A DNA stretch of 64,000 nucleotides from Chitinophaga nivalis (GTDB lineage Bacteria; Bacteroidota; Bacteroidia; Chitinophagales; Chitinophagaceae): positions 6,932,087 to 6,996,086 of the forward strand of contig NZ_JAPDNR010000001.1 of the NCBI RefSeq assembly GCF_025989125.1. Reading direction: 5' to 3'. Positions 17,412 through 25,491 of this stretch are shown piece after piece (position 1 is the first letter of the stretch; every line of letters starts with the position of its first letter). The position numbers were made by a program, and so were the translations under genes. The notes beneath the pieces were generated by a model. It worked only from the letters and a program-made list of their open reading frames with translations, was not told the origin of the DNA and did not search any database.

Positions 17412-20084
17412 ATGATAAGACCTCTAGCTACTATCACTATTCTATTCTGTTGTTGCTGTTCTGTATTATTTGCGCAAAGGAAAATAAGCGGAACGGTATA
17501 CGACAAAGCTACCCGGCAACCACTCGCAGGCGCCAGTATTCTACTGTTTACTAAAGAAACATCTATTCTTAAAGCACAGACATTATCTGATGAAAAAGGT
17601 CATTTCGAATTATTAAATCCTCCTGTCGGCAATTACAAGTTTATCATCAGTTTTCTCGGTTATGAAGCCAACATCGATGAAATTACTTTTTATCAGAAAA
17701 AAGGTGTTTTCATTTTTAACAATGTGCAGTTGGCGCGTAACAGTATTAAATTGTCCAGTATAGATATTAAAGTGAGTAAGCCGCTTTTTGCCATCCGGAA
17801 AGATACGATCGAGTTTGATGTCAGCCAGATTAAAACAGTGGAGAATGCATCACTCAAAAATCTGATGCAAAAAATCCCCGGACTAACCATTGGTGGAGAC
17901 GGGACCTACTACTTCCAGGGCAAACCGATACGGGATCTCTATATAGATGGCAGGGCTGCGTTCCGGCAAACAGCCAACGGCTCCGCTGATCCCAGAAAAA
18001 TTGCGGAAATATTCCTGGCCAACATGGTGGAAAAAATACAGGTGGCCGACAAAAAAAGTCTCGATGGTATTTCTGATCCCGGTAGCAGTGAAAAAGTACT
18101 GAACATCATCATCAAAAAAGAAATGAAAAAAGGGATCAACGGTACGGTTACTGCCGGACTGGGGACCAACAGAAGAGTCACCGGCTCCGGCAATGTAAAT
18201 ATGCTACGCGACAACAAACAGATCTACCTGATGGGAAATGCCAATAACATCAATACCAATACCAGCTTCGCCGCCAGCGATGAATCACAGAACCTGATCG
18301 GCCGGCTGCCGGGTATCAATAAAAACATCAATGGCAGCACCAGTATCGGCATGGACATCAGTAAAAAAACAAAAATGAATTTCAATTTTTCACGGGAACA
18401 ATCCAGGGCGGTCACGGATGACGCTACGGAACGTGAAAACATTCTGCAGGACAGCAGTTTCCGTTATAATAACCGGACCCGGAAAACAGCGGAAAGCATT
18501 ACTACCTCCGGCGCCTTTTTCCTGGACGCCCAACCTGATATCCAGAATAAAATCAGCATCGGTGTATTCTCCAGTCTGATGGACCGCGATGATCATTCGT
18601 TTAACAACTACCGCACCTCCGGAAAAAACAATGACCTGATCAACAGCGGTGCGACGCTCAACACGGAGAAAAGTACCACGCGCAAACTTGCCATCACCTC
18701 CCAATACACCCATGCCTTTTTAAAACAAGGCAGGTCCCTCGTAGCTACCGTCAATTATGAGGTCACCAATCAGGACGGCACCCAGGTAAACCATACCCTC
18801 AACAACAATTTTCAAAAACGTGCCGACACCATTAATCAACAGATTCAGCCCGTTGAAAAAAAGCAACTGCTTTCGGCCAGCCTGTCCTTTACAGAACCGA
18901 TCAACAAGTACCTGACCCTGAATGCAGCCTATAAAATGCAAAATGCTGTAGGAGAGAATAACCAGCGAACGTATGATTTTGATTACAGCGCCAAAGCATA
19001 CCGCCGCTTCAACGACTCACTCACCTATCACTTTAAAAACACGATGCTCACCCAGTCCTGGAAAATATCTTTACAATATAATCAGGGAAAAATACAAAGC
19101 ATGCTTGGACTGGCCCTCAATACAAACAACTCCGATAGCCGCAACTATACTACCAGCAAATATTTCAGGCAACCTGTCCAATACTTTTCACCGAACTTTC
19201 TGCTGCTTTACAGAATCAATCATTACAAATCATTACAACTGAATTACAGCAATGAAACCACGCCTCCTACCATCACCCAGCTGATGCCGGTGAATAGCGT
19301 CAGTAACCCGCTCTATATTGAGCTGGGTAACCCTGATCTGAAACCCAGTGTTACCAACCGGGCATCGCTGGAATACAGCTCTCTGGATATAAAAGGTTTA
19401 AACTTTACCGCCCGGCTGGATGCGGCTTTAAGTGATAATGCCGTAGCAATGGCGATTCAATCAGATAAAAGCGGCAAACAAGTCAGTATACCCGTTAACG
19501 TGGATGGCCTGTACAGCTTTACCCACACCATTACCATGGGTACCCGGCTGAAGAAAAGCGGTATTACCCTCAACTATCAATTCCTCGCCGGTACCCACAA
19601 TGATATTTCTTATGTCAACAGTACCAAAAATACCAGTACCATCTATGACCTGGGACAATACCTCGCCGCTTCCATTATGTATAAAAATCTATTGGAAATA
19701 GGCGCTGTAAGCCTGATCAAATATACCGGCACCCGGTATTCGCTGCAGCAAAATATTTATCGCGACTTCCTGCAATACACTTTTTCGCTCAACATCAATA
19801 GTTATCTGCCCTGGAATATCAACGTTGGTGTATCCAATAATTACTATAGCAATACCGGGGCCCAGCAGCACTTTCTGCTCACCAACGGCTGGATTTCCAA
19901 AACCATGCTACCGAAAAAGAATCTATCGGCAAAACTCTATCTGTATGACATCTTTAAAGAAAACAAAAACATTACCACTTCCTTCGCAGAAACTTACATA
20001 GAAACATCGACGTCCAACATGCTATCGCAGTATCTGATGTTTAGCCTTACTTACTACTTCGGAAAAAAAGCTGCCAGCAAATAA
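17412..20084 (+). CDS. Outer-membrane beta-barrel protein with CarboxypepD_reg-like domain (TonB-receptor-like)
   Basis: 890 residues. Signal peptide ends at FAQ (residue 21). Residues about 23-110 form a carboxypeptidase-regulatory-like domain (ISGTVYDKATRQPLAGASI). Residues about 120-220 resemble a TonB plug (LMQKIPGLTIGGDG, IRDLYIDGRA). The remainder is an OMP_b-brl_3-type barrel rich in alternating aromatic strands and ends with an aromatic residue followed by a short tail (LTYYFGKKAASK). No SusD-like gene follows, so this is not a polysaccharide-utilisation pair. It likely imports or secretes an unknown ligand across the outer membrane. Confidence 0.82.
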   Translation: MIRPLATITILFCCCCSVLFAQRKISGTVYDKATRQPLAGASILLFTKETSILKAQTLSDEKGHFELLNPPVGNYKFIISFLGYEANIDEITFYQKKGVFIFNNVQLARNSIKLSSIDIKVSKPLFAIRKDTIEFDVSQIKTVENASLKNLMQKIPGLTIGGDGTYYFQGKPIRDLYIDGRAAFRQTANGSADPRKIAEIFLANMVEKIQVADKKSLDGISDPGSSEKVLNIIIKKEMKKGINGTVTAGLGTNRRVTGSGNVNMLRDNKQIYLMGNANNINTNTSFAASDESQNLIGRLPGINKNINGSTSIGMDISKKTKMNFNFSREQSRAVTDDATERENILQDSSFRYNNRTRKTAESITTSGAFFLDAQPDIQNKISIGVFSSLMDRDDHSFNNYRTSGKNNDLINSGATLNTEKSTTRKLAITSQYTHAFLKQGRSLVATVNYEVTNQDGTQVNHTLNNNFQKRADTINQQIQPVEKKQLLSASLSFTEPINKYLTLNAAYKMQNAVGENNQRTYDFDYSAKAYRRFNDSLTYHFKNTMLTQSWKISLQYNQGKIQSMLGLALNTNNSDSRNYTTSKYFRQPVQYFSPNFLLLYRINHYKSLQLNYSNETTPPTITQLMPVNSVSNPLYIELGNPDLKPSVTNRASLEYSSLDIKGLNFTARLDAALSDNAVAMAIQSDKSGKQVSIPVNVDGLYSFTHTITMGTRLKKSGITLNYQFLAGTHNDISYVNSTKNTSTIYDLGQYLAASIMYKNLLEIGAVSLIKYTGTRYSLQQNIYRDFLQYTFSLNINSYLPWNINVGVSNNYYSNTGAQQHFLLTNGWISKTMLPKKNLSAKLYLYDIFKENKNITTSFAETYIETSTSNMLSQYLMFSLTYYFGKKAASK

Positions 20085-20142
20085 TATTCCATCGCTCCCT
20101 TGCCACCCGACAGATTTTATTCTTTTCCCTCTCTCCCCTCTC

Positions 20143-21054
20143 TTACAATAACCACCACAGATGACCACTTGCAATTGTCTTCAGGCCTAATTGTCCTGCA
20201 GCGTGAAACGCGTTTAACTGTGTCTCAGCAGCTTCATAAGTCAGGTCATTCAATACCGCAAATTCTTTTGTTGTCAGCGTAGGATAATAGCTAAACACAC
20301 CCAGGTCTCTGGCATAGGTACGTGCCTGTGCATCCGGTATCATTTTCAGCAATGCCGTAGTAAATACAGCATAAGGTTTGGCGCCGTATACCAGGGTAGA
20401 CTCGCCTGCTCCGCTGATAAAGAAAACAGAAGGGAAACCCCGTACGCCCATTTGTTTTCCTAATTGCAGATCTGCTTCAAACAAGGATGGGGCATACTGC
20501 TCAAAGTCCTGTTGCAATTGCGTGGTATCCAATCCGGCATAGGCAGCAGCTGCCAGTACTGGTTCCGGGCGGGTAATGTTTTGTTTGTCCATAAACAGCA
20601 TTTCCCGCATACGACGCAGAAAAATAATGGCCTTGTGTTGATCCTGCCGCTGGGCCGCCTTAAACCAGATGGAAGGAGGATAAGAGGAAGGCAAAGGATC
20701 TTCCAGCCACACATTGCCATCGATCGGCATCTGATAATGCTGACTCACTTCATCCCAATGATGTGCTACATCTGCCGGGCCGCTGATACCACCGGACTGG
20801 TATACATCCCAGGAAGGCAGCAAACCGCCCATATGGTAATTGATGTCCAATAAATGGCCATACTCCAGTTTGAGCTTCCGCCACTGCGGTTCTATGCCCC
20901 AGCAGGTAGAACAGATAGGATCTGTAAAATAAATCAGTTTCACAGGTTTATCAACGGACTGCATATCAGCCGTAACGGTGGTTGCCTGTATAGGGGCGCC
21001 CGGAATTTCACATACGCCGGTAGCCGGGTCGCAGAATAAAGGTGTTTGCATCAC
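20143..21054 (-). CDS. DsbA-family thioredoxin-fold protein (FrnE/SpxH-like)
   Basis: 303 residues without a signal peptide, so cytoplasmic. The thioredoxin fold begins at LIYFTDPICSTCWGIEPQW with the redox pair C-S-T-C; the cis-Pro loop is MGVRGFPSVFF. The N-terminal CDPATGVCEIP is a small extra cysteine motif common in Bacteroidota copies. Relatives include FrnE-type isomerases and SpxH/YjbH, the adaptor that feeds Spx to ClpXP in Firmicutes. No Spx is visible here. A role in thiol-disulfide exchange is likely, but the partner is unknown. The gene converges on the outer-membrane barrel gene. Confidence 0.78.
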   Translation of the reverse strand: MMQTPLFCDPATGVCEIPGAPIQATTVTADMQSVDKPVKLIYFTDPICSTCWGIEPQWRKLKLEYGHLLDINYHMGGLLPSWDVYQSGGISGPADVAHHWDEVSQHYQMPIDGNVWLEDPLPSSYPPSIWFKAAQRQDQHKAIIFLRRMREMLFMDKQNITRPEPVLAAAAYAGLDTTQLQQDFEQYAPSLFEADLQLGKQMGVRGFPSVFFISGAGESTLVYGAKPYAVFTTALLKMIPDAQARTYARDLGVFSYYPTLTTKEFAVLNDLTYEAAETQLNAFHAAGQLGLKTIASGHLWWLL

Positions 21055-21080
21055 TGGATATTTAAGGTCGTAAAGATAAA

Positions 21081-21132
21081 GTTCTTACCATGAAAAAGCC
21101 GGCAATGTTGCCGGCTTTTTCATGGTAAGAAC
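21081..21132. terminator. Perfect 25-bp palindromic stem-loop
   Basis: The arms 21081-21105 and 21108-21132 are exact reverse complements over 25 bp with only TG as loop; the core is GCCGGCAA/TTGCCGGC flanked by A5/T5. It lies 24 bp after the stop of the OmpA-like gene (minus strand) and so can terminate it. The other arm ends 27 bp before the start codon of the DsbA-like gene, so it may also form part of that gene's leader. Confidence 0.8.
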
Positions 21133-21156
21133 TTATATATAGTTAGTATCAGTTTA

Positions 21157-22017
21157 TCAGTTAGCTGGTTTCTCCAGTAATTTGAAGAACTGATCCAGCT
21201 GCGGCAATATCACGATTCTTGTTCTGCGGTTGGCAGCGCGGCCTTCTGCAGAATCGTTGGATGCTACCGGTACAAATTCACTTCTACCTGCAGCAGTCAT
21301 ACGTGCAGCCGGAATATTATACTGGTTCTGCAGGATGCGTACTACAGAAGTAGCTCTTTTCACACTCAGGTCCCAGTTGTCCAGCAATACATTCGGACGG
21401 TAAGGCACATTATCTGTGTGGCCTTCTACCATGAATTCAATATCCGGTTGGTTGATCAGCACTTTGGCCACTTTACCCAACACTTCCTTAGCACGTTCGT
21501 TGATATCGTAGCTACCGCTTTTGAACAACAGTTTATCAGAGATATCAATATATACGACTCCTTTTTCTACTTTAATATTGATGTCTTTATCATCCATATT
21601 ACCTACTGCACCTTTCAGGTTCATTACCAGCTGCATGTTCAGGGAATCCTTACGGGCAATGGCAGATTGGAGATCTTTGATATAGGCATCTTTGGCGCCG
21701 ATATTATCCAGCGATTTTTTGATACTTTCTGCCTGTGAGCCGGAGATAACCGACAGCTCTTTCAGGTGTTCCAGCATCTGGGAATTATTGGTTTTCAATT
21801 GTGCCTGCTGCTCCTGCAGGTTTTCTACCTTATCCTTATAGGAAGCTGCTGCCCTTGCCGCATCTTCTTCACATTTTTTCAATTGTCCGGATGCAGTTCT
21901 GTACAGACTGTCCAGGTGCGCATTACGTGCTTCAGACTCTCTCAGTTTACGGGGAGCAGAGCAGGACGCAAAAATAGTGACTAAAGCTACGGGCAAGGCT
22001 AATCGTTCTATTCTCAT
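21157..22017 (-). CDS. OmpA-family lipoprotein with coiled-coil
   Basis: 286 residues from the ATG at 22017. The upstream in-frame ATG at 22113 would place 32 extra residues before the signal peptide and is rejected. Lipobox FASC gives Cys19. Residues about 25-110 form a coiled coil (LKKCEEDAARAAASYKDKV and following). The C-terminal 130 residues are an OmpA/MotB peptidoglycan-binding domain: FKSGSYDINERA, FMVEGHTDNVPY, GRSEFVPVASN and EGRAANRRTRI. It probably links the outer membrane to the cell wall. It is transcribed alone and followed by the 25-bp hairpin terminator. Confidence 0.88.
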   Translation of the reverse strand: MRIERLALPVALVTIFASCSAPRKLRESEARNAHLDSLYRTASGQLKKCEEDAARAAASYKDKVENLQEQQAQLKTNNSQMLEHLKELSVISGSQAESIKKSLDNIGAKDAYIKDLQSAIARKDSLNMQLVMNLKGAVGNMDDKDINIKVEKGVVYIDISDKLLFKSGSYDINERAKEVLGKVAKVLINQPDIEFMVEGHTDNVPYRPNVLLDNWDLSVKRATSVVRILQNQYNIPAARMTAAGRSEFVPVASNDSAEGRAANRRTRIVILPQLDQFFKLLEKPAN

Positions 22018-22284
22018 AAAATATATATTTAAATAATCTAACAAGTATCTATATATGAAGTTATCGGAATACAATGGAAGCGCAACTTCACCGCAAATAA
22101 CAGGCCGAAGCATATTAAAATTAGTCTTAAAATGGCGAATAAATATTATAATGCTGTTAAAATTTTCCTATCTCTATAAAAACGCCTGATTATTCCTAAA
22201 AAAAAGTTAATGTTTTACAATAACTAAGTAACTTGGGCGGGCGCGCATATGCTTATATCTATTTTCCATTAATTGCTGAAATGT

Positions 22285-23310
22285 ATGAGAAAGGTGGTTT
22301 CTTCGGGTCAACCAACAATAAAGGAAATTGCAAAAAGGCTGAACATCTCTGTATCTACTGTATCACGGGCGTTACATGATCATCATAGTATCGGATTAAG
22401 AACCAAAGCCAGGGTTCAGCAGTTGGCCGCAGAAATGAATTATGAACGCAATCAGACAGCCATTTATTTCCAGCAGGGAAAAACATTCACCATCGGGATC
22501 CTGCTGCCAGAGCTGTCGGAAGCCTTTTTCTCCAGTGCCATCAGTGGCATTGAAGATACGGCCTACAGTAATAACTATACCGTATTGTTAGGTCAGTCGC
22601 ATGATGATGAAGCCCGTGAAAAACAAATCATACAAAGCATGAAACAACACCGGGTAGATGGTTGTATTGTTTCTCTCGGCAAAAATACCCGCAACTATGA
22701 ACACTTCGAAATGCTGCAACAGGCACGTATTCCGGTTGTTTTTTTTGATCGGATTCCCGACCTTCCTAACATACATGCTGTTTCCTGCAATCTCGAATCC
22801 GGTACCATCCAGGCAGTAGATTTTCTGCTGAAAAAAGGGCACCGGGTCATTGGTATGATTAATGGTCCGGAACAGCTCATGGCCAGCAAAGAACGCGCTA
22901 CCGGCTACATTAAAGCATTAGGTAAACACAGGCTGAAATACGATCCTGAACTGATCGTAAATGCAGACCTCACGGTCGCTGGTACGGAAAGCGCCATGCA
23001 ATATCTCCTTTCCCTGAAGAGAAAAGTGACCGCCATCGTTACCTTCAACGACTATGTAGCCATGGATGCGGTACAGTATGCCCTGAAACAAAAACTGGAA
23101 ATAAATAAAGACATTACTTTTGTATCTTACGCCAACACACCGGTGAGTGGCTACACGGCTTTTCCGCCGGCAGCATCGGTAGAGCAGTTTCCCTATGAAC
23201 AGGGACAGGCGGCTACGCATATGTTGTTATCATTGCTGAGCGGAGAACGCCCTTTAAATGATTATCAGAATAACAGGATGGAGTCGCGGCTGGTTATTCA
23301 CAACCGATAG
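22285..23310 (+). CDS. LacI-family transcriptional regulator
   Basis: 341 residues from the ATG at 22285 (an in-frame TTG lies four codons upstream). The N-terminal HTH reads PTIKEIAKRLNISVSTVSRA, followed by the LacI hinge LAAEMNYERNQTAIYFQQGK. The sugar-binding core is periplasmic-binding-protein-like with IGILLPELSEAFFSSAI, VVFFDRIPD and AIVTFNDYVAMDAV. Ligand is unknown, probably a sugar released by surface hydrolases. Two LacI-type operators lie 150 bp downstream in front of the esterase gene, so a local regulatory role is likely. Confidence 0.9.
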   Translation: MRKVVSSGQPTIKEIAKRLNISVSTVSRALHDHHSIGLRTKARVQQLAAEMNYERNQTAIYFQQGKTFTIGILLPELSEAFFSSAISGIEDTAYSNNYTVLLGQSHDDEAREKQIIQSMKQHRVDGCIVSLGKNTRNYEHFEMLQQARIPVVFFDRIPDLPNIHAVSCNLESGTIQAVDFLLKKGHRVIGMINGPEQLMASKERATGYIKALGKHRLKYDPELIVNADLTVAGTESAMQYLLSLKRKVTAIVTFNDYVAMDAVQYALKQKLEINKDITFVSYANTPVSGYTAFPPAASVEQFPYEQGQAATHMLLSLLSGERPLNDYQNNRMESRLVIHNR

Positions 23311-23455
23311 GGATTTCGCCGATAACCATGCCACAGTCTGTACCGTGGCTGGCTATTCGACCTCATTGTTCGCTGTTCTTATACTTGCCTTCTGGCTTAA
23401 CTATTTTCCACTTAATTGCACTACGATTTTAAAGCAATTTTTTAACATTCCGTTC

Positions 23456-23492
23456 ACGCAAACGCTTGCGTTAACCACGCAAGCGTTTGCGT
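23456..23492. promoter_or_regulatory. Double LacI-type operator upstream of the SGNH esterase
   Basis: Two 16-bp near-palindromes, ACGCAAACGCTTGCGT (23456-23471) and ACGCAAGCGTTTGCGT (23477-23492), separated by TAACC. They are exact reverse complements of each other, so the block is one long inverted repeat. Each matches the CGCAAxCGxTTGCG pattern of LacI/PurR-type operators. Centre spacing is 21 bp, two helical turns, so two dimers would bind on the same face. They lie 69 bp before the start codon of the SGNH hydrolase and just after the LacI-family regulator gene. Confidence 0.8.
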
Positions 23493-23560
23493 AACTGCAA
23501 AAAAAGCGCACTTTTTCCCTATTTCCTGTATCTTGTCTGCCCACAACCAATTGATATCTC

Positions 23561-24664
23561 ATGTACCAAAAAACGCGATTCCTCTTCGCCTCCCTGACTG
23601 TACTATGTTTCACGGGATTATCCCTGTATGCACAAACTTCCGCTCCTGCCCTCAACTACCATGATGCACGTAACTTTCCGGTGATCAATCAGTACCACCA
23701 GGAGCCTAATTTCAACCGGTTACCAGCCAGCTACAAGGCTACTGTGCGCCCGGCGGTATGGGCCCTCAGTATGAACAGCGCCGGTATCGCCATCCGCTTC
23801 CGCAGCAATGCCACCAACATAACGGCCCGGTGGAAAGTGATGCACAACGCCAACATGGCACACATGACCGCTACCGGCGTCAAAGGACTGGACCTCTATG
23901 CACTGGTCAACAACCAATGGCAGTTCGTTAACAGCGGCATTCCGGAAGGCAGCTTCAATTTCCAGCGGACCCTGTTGCAGGACGGCGATCCGGGCTGGCG
24001 TGAATACCTGCTCTTTCTGCCCTTGTATGATGGCGTAGATTCCCTTTCCATCGGCATAGAAAACGGTGCGGAAATCACGGCGCCACAACAATTACCGCTA
24101 TCGGATAAACAACCCATTGTTTATTACGGCAGCAGCATTATACAAGGTGGTTGCGCTTCCCGGCCCGGCATGGCCATTACGAACATCCTCACCAGGCGCC
24201 TGCAGCGGCCAGTGATCAATCTCGGGTTCAGTGGCAACGGTATGTTTGAATCGGCCGTAGGAGCAGCCATTTGCGAAACCAAACCTGCCCTGCTGATAAT
24301 TGACTGCAATCCGAATACAGCTGTAGAACTGATTCACGAAAGAGCGGTTAAACTGGTACAACAGCTTCGCGCCTGCCATCCTACAGTACCGGTACTGCTG
24401 GTAGAAAACTACCTGTACACCGGCGGCAACTTCCATAAAGCAGGGAAAGATGCCGACTTGCAAAAGAGAGCGGAACTGCGCAAAGCTTTTGATGACCTGA
24501 TCAAAGCAGGCGTTAAAAACCTGCATTATCAATCCGGCGATGGCCTGATCGGTGATGACCTGGAAGGAACGATAGACAGTGTACATCCTACCGACATCGG
24601 GATGGAACGCTTTGCCACCAAAATCCAACCCATGTTACAACGTTTATTAAAAGCAAAATCATAG
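23561..24664 (+). CDS. Secreted SGNH/GDSL hydrolase with GxDLY N-terminal domain (probable carbohydrate esterase)
   Basis: 367 residues with a signal peptide (LSLYAQ, cleaved near residue 25). The N-terminal beta domain carries the GxDLY motif (VKGLDLYALV, residues about 107-116). The catalytic SGNH domain begins at IVYYGSSIIQGGC, with Ser192 in place of the GDS serine; the block V Gly-Asn is in NLGFSGNGMFES, and the Asp-His pair is D339-S-V-H342. Such enzymes deacetylate or deacylate plant glycans. The LacI regulator and operators upstream, and the DUF1349 gene 50 bp downstream, suggest a sugar-induced operon. Confidence 0.85.
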   Translation: MYQKTRFLFASLTVLCFTGLSLYAQTSAPALNYHDARNFPVINQYHQEPNFNRLPASYKATVRPAVWALSMNSAGIAIRFRSNATNITARWKVMHNANMAHMTATGVKGLDLYALVNNQWQFVNSGIPEGSFNFQRTLLQDGDPGWREYLLFLPLYDGVDSLSIGIENGAEITAPQQLPLSDKQPIVYYGSSIIQGGCASRPGMAITNILTRRLQRPVINLGFSGNGMFESAVGAAICETKPALLIIDCNPNTAVELIHERAVKLVQQLRACHPTVPVLLVENYLYTGGNFHKAGKDADLQKRAELRKAFDDLIKAGVKNLHYQSGDGLIGDDLEGTIDSVHPTDIGMERFATKIQPMLQRLLKAKS

Positions 24665-24714
24665 CTTTTATTTATATCATTTTATCATCCCGTATTATTT
24701 TTTAATTTTTCACG

Positions 24715-25386
24715 ATGAAAAAACACCTGTATCTGCTGAGTATCCTGTTACTCGCTGCCTTGCATAGCATCGCCGCTGCACCGCCAGACAGCATTACCAT
24801 TCCGGCTATCCCACATGCCTGCAGCTGGATTAACCAGCCGGCATCCTTTAAAATCACCGGCGCCAATGCCTTGTCTATTACCGCTGCCAAAGGCTCAGAC
24901 TATTACAACTATGCCGGTGGTGGTTACAACATCGCCACCGCTCCCATCCTCGCTTTTACGCCGGATGAGAACTTTGTGCTGACCACCCGTATCAAAGTGG
25001 ATTTCCACACACAATACGATGGCGGCGCCTTGTACCTCTTTGTTGATTCTTTGCAATGGACCAAGTTCCTGTTTGAGAAAAGCCATGCCGGCAAACTTAT
25101 CATATGCGCTGGTGTGACCAATATTTTTACAGATGAAAGTAATAACGGGGAAGCACCTACGAACGAAGTGTATTTCAGGCTTGGTAAATCGGGGAAGCTA
25201 TGTGGACTCTTCTATTCACTGGATGGTAAAAAATGGGAAATGATACGCATGTTCCACTGCGAGCCAAAGGGTCAGCTGCGGATAGGTTTTTCTTCGCAAT
25301 CGCCGCAGGGAACTTCCTGTACGAGCTATTTCTCTGATATCAAATATACGCCAAAAGCCTTCAAGGATTTCTGGACCGGCGAATAA
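24715..25386 (+). CDS. Secreted DUF1349 protein (concanavalin-like fold)
   Basis: 223 residues with a signal peptide (cut near SIAAA, residue 22). The rest is one DUF1349 domain, a concanavalin-A-like beta sandwich: DYYNYAGGGYNIATAPIL, FVLTTRIKVDF, GGALYLFVDSLQWTKFLFE and FYSLDGKKWEMIRMF. DUF1349 domains are associated with carbohydrate binding or hydrolysis; no catalytic residues can be assigned. It lies 50 bp after the SGNH esterase gene and before a terminator, so the pair probably forms one transcript. Confidence 0.82.
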   Translation: MKKHLYLLSILLLAALHSIAAAPPDSITIPAIPHACSWINQPASFKITGANALSITAAKGSDYYNYAGGGYNIATAPILAFTPDENFVLTTRIKVDFHTQYDGGALYLFVDSLQWTKFLFEKSHAGKLIICAGVTNIFTDESNNGEAPTNEVYFRLGKSGKLCGLFYSLDGKKWEMIRMFHCEPKGQLRIGFSSQSPQGTSCTSYFSDIKYTPKAFKDFWTGE

Positions 25387-25404
25387 ACACGTACTTTAAA
25401 AGAC

Positions 25405-25470
25405 AACGGTTTGGCCCACAGACAGCAGCCATATTTCTTCGCTGTTATCTTCCGGCCAAACCGTTTTTTA
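25405..25470 (+). terminator. Terminator after the SGNH-DUF1349 unit
   Basis: Perfect 12-bp stem AACGGTTTGGCC (25405-25416) and GGCCAAACCGTT (25454-25465) followed by TTTTTATTT. The loop is long at 37 bases. It sits 19 bp after the DUF1349 stop codon. Confidence 0.7.
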
Positions 25471-25491
25471 TTTGCGGCAATACCTGTTGAT

